Source: Bugulina stolonifera (taxonomy: Eukaryota; Bryozoa; Gymnolaemata; Cheilostomatida; Bugulidae). Taken from it: a stretch of 64,000 nt of DNA. The stretch is taken from NCBI GenBank assembly GCA_935421135.1, contig OW285191.1:19608700-19672699 (forward strand), written 5' to 3'. Position 1 is the first letter of the stretch. The number at the start of each line of letters is the position of its first letter. Positions 58,448-64,000 of this stretch are shown piece by piece. The notes beneath the pieces are model-generated. The model did no database searches. It worked only from the letters and a program-made list of their open reading frames with translations, and had not been told where the DNA came from. Position numbers and translations under genes: made by a program.

Positions 58448-61400
58448 ATGAGTGTCACAGTAGCCCTCCTTCTCCTTACCGGAGCTTATATGGTGGCTGC
58501 TGACCCATTATTTGGTAAATAATAAGTAATTATCTCCCCATGTTCACAGCAGCAGCTGGGCATATTATACTGTCACATATACCTGGTGTCGAATAATGTA
58601 CATGTACTGGCAGTGCTATAGCCTCGGTCTACATTGGCTCTTGCATCCATCCAGGAAGTTTTGTTATCTCGGGGATTTCCCCATTTAAAGGAGAGTTTAT
58701 TGTGGAGACTACTCCCAGTGGTGAATGGTGCAGTGCAAACTACATGTATATATTCTACTAGTTTATTGATCCAAGTACTTGTATGTGTGTAGAGGATGGT
58801 ACTGTATATACTCCCTTGCTCAATACATTTTACCCTAAAAGCAGAAATGTTTGCTAATCCTGGAGTATTTCGCAGTAGAAATAGTTTTAAGTCCCAAAAT
58901 TAGTTTTTAAGCATAATTCAGCATTTGAAACAAGCTTAGCTAAGCCCACCTGTGAGGTAAAGTAATTACTATAGTTTGTCCAAAGCTCCTCTGAATAAGT
59001 TCCTACTCTATACTACTTATCAGTTATATTACAGCTAATAATTGCTGCTTTATAAAATATCCAACTATGTACTATATAGCCAAATAGCTGCATGTATGGT
59101 CTGTTTAAACCATTTTGAAAGCAGAACTTGATAGCGGTGGATCGTATTTGTCACAAACAGTATCTGCTTTTAGGGTATACCAGAAGTAAAGTTAGTACTT
59201 TCTATGGACATCTGGTTGACTAAATAATCCTAAATAAGTATTGTTGGTGTATTGTAGAGTGTAGATCTGGTGTGGTGTTTGTGGCTGATGACAAGGACCT
59301 GTGTAGGTACCACTGGTGTACCGGTGGGGACCAACCTATAGAGTGGAGATGTCCTCCTGGTGCTAGAGTACCCACATGGTATGTATAGAGTACCCACATG
59401 GTATGTATAGAGTACCCACATGGTATGTATAGAGTATCCACATGGTATGTATATCTTCTGCTGCATCTCTCTACATGACTTCCTTGTGTTAAATTCCACC
59501 ATCTTTAGCTCAATCTACAGCCAATATATTTCAGTATATCGATGCATGCATTACAAATACATATAATTTATATATCTTGAGGAAGCCTTTGCTAATTTAA
59601 TATACAATGTAGTTTGTTCACCTTTCACTGTGTAACGCTATTATGCCGAGTTAAGAAAACCGATAGTGCTGATATTTTATATGATGCATAAATAATAGTA
59701 TGCTGACACTAGGTTGACCTTGACTGTGTGCTGACACTAGGTTGACCTTGACTATGTTGTACTGTAGGTTTGAGACATCTCCCACTGATGCTGTTATACC
59801 GTGTACTGAGGACCACAGCGCCGACACCTCATGTTTGAGGTGTGACTATAACGACCCTGTCCCTGCACAGAGTCAGTCTCTATGTGCCGCCAATCCCTGT
59901 CCTAATGGCTGCACCTGTCAGGACCTCTGGGAATCGTACCACTGCATGTGCCCTGGCGATGTCGTACCTACTGTACAGACTGGTATATATTATATCACAT
60001 TACCTACATGTACAGTACAATGTGTATAATATTACATGTACGTATATAATAATATATTAGTGAGTTTGCTGATGGTAATATATAATGGTAATTGTATTTT
60101 CCAGTTGTGAAAGTGACAAATTTCTGTGACTCCCAGCCGTGTAGAAACGGAGCCGAGTGTTTCTCACAATGGGATGATTATTGGTGCCAATGTCCTCGTG
60201 GATATACTGGAAAGAACTGTGAGGTGCCGTGTAAGTAATAGCTGATACATTGTATATTATATAGTAAGTAATAGCTGATACATTGTATATTATACAGTAA
60301 GTAATAGCTGATACATTGTATATTATATAGTAAGTAATAGCTGATACATTGTATATTATACAGTAAGTAATAGCTGATACATTGTATATTATACAGTAAG
60401 TAATAGCTGATACATTGTATATTATACAGTAAGCTGATACATTGTATATTATATAGTAAGTAATAGCTGATACATTGTATATTATACAGTAAGTAATAGC
60501 TGATACATTGTATATTATATAGTAAGTAATAGCTGATACATTGTATATTATACAGTAAGTAATAGCTGATACATTGTATATTATATAGTAAGTAATAGCT
60601 GATACATTGTATATTATACAGTAAGTAATAGCTGATACATTGTATATTATATAGTAAGTAATAGCCGATACATTGTATATTATATAGTAAGTAATAGCTG
60701 ATACATTGTATATTATACAGTAAGCAATAGCTGATACATTGTATATTATACAGTAAGTAATAGCTGATACATTGTATATTATATAGTAAGTAATAGCTGA
60801 TACATTGTATATTATATAGTAAGTAATAGCTGATTACATTGTATATTATACAGTAAGTAATAGCTGATACATTGTATATTATACAGTAAGTAATAGCTGA
60901 TACATTGTATATTATACAGTAAGTAATAGCTGACACATTGTATATTATACAATAAGTGGATATACATGTACATGTACATAGTATATTATAGTATAAGTGG
61001 TAACTAGGTATCAAAAATATACATATTTTTCCAATAGACACTGAAACTCTATCTGTCTGTATGGAGAGTAAATTAACCCTAAAATATACCCATTAATATA
61101 ATCTGGGAAGTACATACCGATATACACTACTTCATGGTACATGTATGTATACACAATGTATATCATTTTACAGCTACAGTTACCAGTACATATACTATGC
61201 ATATATATATTATCATGAACACATTGTACTGTTAGTAATACGATAATTAGATAGACAATCGTCTTACACCAGATTAGCCTGAGTTTCAAGTTAAATATTT
61301 CTCTTATCTGATTGATGAGGTCACCAGTACCAGCCAACACCTATGAACTCATTGAATCGTAGCATTCTATCCCCTCAAATTCTTTATATTATCATGTAAC

Positions 61401-63682
61401 TATTCTTGTGTAGCGACTGTGTTAAATCAGTTAAACTTCTAAATCCACCACTTCAAGTATCACCACTTTGTAATACAATAATTACACACCTAGACACTGC
61501 ACAATACATACTAGACACTGCAATCATGTTATACAATATACACTAGACACCACAGTGTATATATTATATATATTATACACAGTTTGGAATAATGCTGGTA
61601 AAATAAGGTCACTCTAGTTTACAATTTCCATGGCCAATGCAAACTACTATATTATTATCATCTTCACCAAGGATTTATTGTATACTTACTATCTACTATT
61701 CACCAAGGATGTACTGTATACTTACTATCTACTATTCACCAAGGATGTATTGTATACTTACTATCTACTATTCTAACAACAGTAGTAGATACAAACCATT
61801 CCTTACACATACTAATATTAACTCAGTCATTCTGTAGTTACTAGAGCGGACTTTAAAATTACTGTGTGTCTGTACATGCAGGTAAAGTAGTGGGGAGCAG
61901 GTAAAGTAGTAGTAAAGTACCCCTACCCATTACTTGGAGTTAGTGTGTCACTGTTTGTAACCAATGAGCTGTGAGATACTATTTATGTCATTGTTCATTA
62001 CACTAATCCCATATTTATCCGCTACACTTACCACACCCTACCATCTTACTGTGATTTCATCTCTAGACCTTGATTCCTATCTTTAATGTGATTTAGCGTA
62101 GGCGTGGTGTATAACCAATAGCCTTGGGCCCTTGTCACCAATTGTTGTTGTTTGTTGCAGTCTGTGAGCCCAACCCATGTGAGAACGGTGGAACCTGTAC
62201 TATTGACAACACGAACTACCACTGTGAATGTACCAGGTGTTTTGAGGGATCCTGCTGTAGGACCAGAGTGGCTGGTAAGTCGGCAGTCTGGTTCTCAGGT
62301 CTATGAAGAGCGTGGCAGGTGACATCCTGTAGCTCCCTCTGGTGTCCCAGTCCAGACTTGAGATGGATTTAGCCTTAGTTCTGTTGCATACACTCGGTGA
62401 TGTGTTCTGTTGTATGCTAATATGGTTTAATGCTCACTACATCATTAACATAGCCTCAATTCTGAGCACTCCGTAATAACAGGTGGGTATGTGGGTGCGT
62501 GAATGCAGAGCTGGGCTAGAGGGGAAGACCGTAGCCGGAGATCATCATACTCACTCATTGTTTAGGTAGAACCCAGTCTAATAGCGACCAGTGAGAGAGA
62601 ATGGTTACTGGTTCCTGTAGCTGAGATAGAACAGGCTGGCTCACATGCCACAACATCTGTACACCTCAGCAGTTACTGTCAACTGGTTGATTGGAGTTGT
62701 TGTTTCCTACTCTATCCCACACACAGGGGAACACAACTCCAATAAACGGTGTGCAAGTGAGTAGATTGAGGTGAGGGAATACTGACTTCAGGTACTAAAC
62801 CTGTATATTGCTCCAGACCTTTCAATGATATTGTCTCATTGTAGATCCAAACTGTGGAGGGGTAACCACTAGACGAACCACGACGAGACGAACCACAACC
62901 ACCACACCGACTACTACAACCACTAAACCAGTGTGTAACGACTGTCAGTATGGAGATAACTGTGAATGTATGTTCCACTGTATCTGTGTGTGTACAAACT
63001 GTTGCCATGTAGTACTTGCTCTACCTGTGAATGTATGTTCCACTGTATATGTGTGTACAAACTGTTACTATGTAGTACTTGCTCTACCAGGTATGCAGAC
63101 TGTATGTGATGGTAGTATTATACTCACTTATATTCTATTTTATTGTGCAGACACAAGGGTGGACCTATGTAGATGTAATCCCTGCGCCTCTAACCAGCTC
63201 TGTTATGACTTGGCGCTGCCTGGTTACAGGCAATGCCTTGGCACAGATGGACCTTATGGCAGCCAGTACACACTTACCTTCTCACAAGATTCAAATGGTG
63301 GAATAGAGTACAAGGTGAATAATACTTCAGTTGCAGATATTAGGACACACCCATATAGGGGATATTAGGACACGCCCACATAGAGGTTATTAGGATACGC
63401 CCACATAGGGGATGCTAGGACACGCCCACATAGGGGATACTAGGACACGCCCACATAGGGGATGTTAAGACACGCCCACATGAGAGATAGTAGAACTGTC
63501 TGATTGTAACCTTGTGCAATGGTCTGACAGTTATTCTGTTGTTCTAGAGGGTGTTTGTGAACATAGGAGGAGATGATCTGACAGGAAGTAACCGTGTCCG
63601 TATTTATACACCAAATCTAGAGAGTGGCGACTCGTGTTATGTTGATGAGCTAGTTACTGTTTCTCTCAATCAGCCCGTATAG
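58448..63682 (+). CDS. Secreted protein with chitin-binding-like module, EGF repeats and Thr-rich linker
   Basis: Eight exons: 58448-58514, 59258-59378, 59768-59982, 60105-60230, 62161-62274, 62845-62967, 63151-63314, 63548-63682; phases agree (354 aa if the TAG at 63680 is the stop). Signal peptide about 1-18 ([18 protein letters not shown]). Exons 2-3 give a Cys-rich module with CRYHWC and WRCPPG that resembles a peritrophin-A/CBM14 domain; this call is tentative. Then three EGF-like units: [54 protein letters not shown]. Exons 4-6 are symmetrical phase 1-1, the classic shuffling class. A Thr/Arg linker ([11 protein letters not shown]) leads to a further Cys-rich segment and a C-terminal domain I do not recognise ([11 protein letters not shown] ... 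[12 protein letters not shown]). The end is uncertain: CCCGTATAGTATGT could be a stop or a donor (GTATGT at 63682), in which case the gene runs off the window. Probably extracellular matrix or cuticle-like, by inference. Confidence 0.86.
59365..59452 (+). repeat. 22-bp unit x4 spanning the exon 2 donor
   Basis: AGAGTACCCACATG/GTATGTAT is repeated four times; the slash is the splice junction. The first copy contains the last 14 bases of exon 2 (end 59378) and its donor; the other three lie in the intron. Only the first donor keeps frame with exon 3; reading on gives a stop (GTA TAG) at once. Confidence 0.95.
60231..60957 (+). repeat. 33-bp unit, about 22 copies, starting exactly at the exon 4 donor
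   Basis: Exon 4 ends GAGGTGCCGT at 60230 and the array begins with the donor GTAAGTAATAGCTGATACAT at 60231. Each unit ends TATTATATA or TATTATACA and is followed by another GTAAGTAATAG, so about 22 strong donor sequences lie in series. Minus-strand frames through it are repeat by-products. Confidence 0.97.
60958..62160 (+). other. Rest of intron 4 of the EGF-protein gene
   Basis: AT-rich intronic sequence with a 33-bp, three-unit repeat at 61660-61770 (TTCACCAAGGATGTATTGTA plus TACTTACTATCTA). Nothing else supported. Confidence 0.6.
62960..63087 (+). repeat. Two-copy duplication (65 and 63 bp) spanning the exon 6 donor
   Basis: CTGTGAAT/GTATGTTCCACT, the end of exon 6 plus its donor, starts copy 1 at 62960 and copy 2 at 63025. 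Both continue through GTACAAACTGTT and end TAGTACTTGCTCTAC. The second copy lies wholly in the intron. Confidence 0.93.
63335..63485 (+). repeat. 28-bp minisatellite in intron 7
   Basis: Six units of TAGGACACGCCCACATAGGG plus GATACTAG-type ends. Confidence 0.92.
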
Positions 63683-63734
63683 TATGTATACAGTATACAC
63701 ATCCTTTACTGTACACACATATGTTTCACTGCTG

Positions 63735-64000
63735 ATGTATGCTCAGGGTGGGGGAGGGTTCACTACTGATGTATGCTCAGGGTGGGGGAGCGTTCACTAC
63801 TGTTGTATGCTCAGGGTGGGGGAGGGTTCACTACTGATGTATGCTCAGGGTGGAGGAGGGTTCACTACTGATGTATGCTCAGGGTGGGGGAGGGTTCACT
63901 ACTGATGTATGCTCAGGGTGGAGGAGGGTTCACTACTGATGTATGCTCAGGGTGGGGGAAGGTTCACTACTGATGTATGCTCAGGGTGGGGGAGGATCTC
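63735..64000 (+). repeat. 31-bp minisatellite at the window end
   Basis: Units of TGATGTATGCTCAGGGTGGG plus GGAGGGTTCAC; at least eight, continuing past the window. It starts about 50 bp after the possible donor at 63682. Confidence 0.94.

Overview
The window looks like nuclear DNA of an early-branching animal. A sponge is my best guess, but this is inferred from general character only (AT-rich, small genes with many short introns, abundant minisatellites, animal-type protein families) and no marker here proves it. Five protein-coding genes can be rebuilt exon by exon, with reading phase agreeing at every junction. No rRNA, tRNA or CRISPR array was recognised.

Layout: (1) about 149-29,547, minus strand: first nine coding exons of a gamma-glutamyltransferase; the end of its small subunit lies beyond position 1. 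Its third intron is about 19.9 kb long because it holds an 18.4-kb satellite of 22-24-bp units with nested kilobase-scale duplications. (2) 29,770-34,946: minisatellites, one of them split by a 3.27-kb decayed P-like DNA transposon with an 8-bp target duplication. (3) 35,569-43,427, minus: a complete nine-coding-exon arylsulfatase (ARSB/I/J type). (4) 47,087-48,840, plus: a complete EEF1AKMT2/METTL10-type lysine methyltransferase. (5) 52,076-56,142, plus: a 337-residue protein I do not recognise, with a cysteine-rich N terminus, acidic middle and basic tail. (6) 58,448-63,682, plus: a secreted protein with a possible chitin-binding module, EGF repeats and a Thr-rich linker. The genes do not form one pathway; GGT, the sulfatase and the EGF protein all belong to the secretory or cell-surface compartment.

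Mobile DNA: two solo LTRs of one family (722 and 790 bp, opposite orientations, each with a 4-bp target duplication), one of them nested inside a non-autonomous hAT element; a 242-bp MULE-like MITE with a 9-bp duplication; the P-like element; and further inverted-repeat elements.

The most striking pattern is the link between tandem repeats and splice sites. In at least five introns of three genes the tandem repeat begins at, or spans, the exon/intron 5' splice junction, so that the donor site itself is copied (from 2 copies to about 60). Two more intronic arrays consist of units carrying a consensus GTAAGT donor in the sense orientation. This suggests that splice donors seed local tandem duplication, or are tolerated as its seeds, in this genome.
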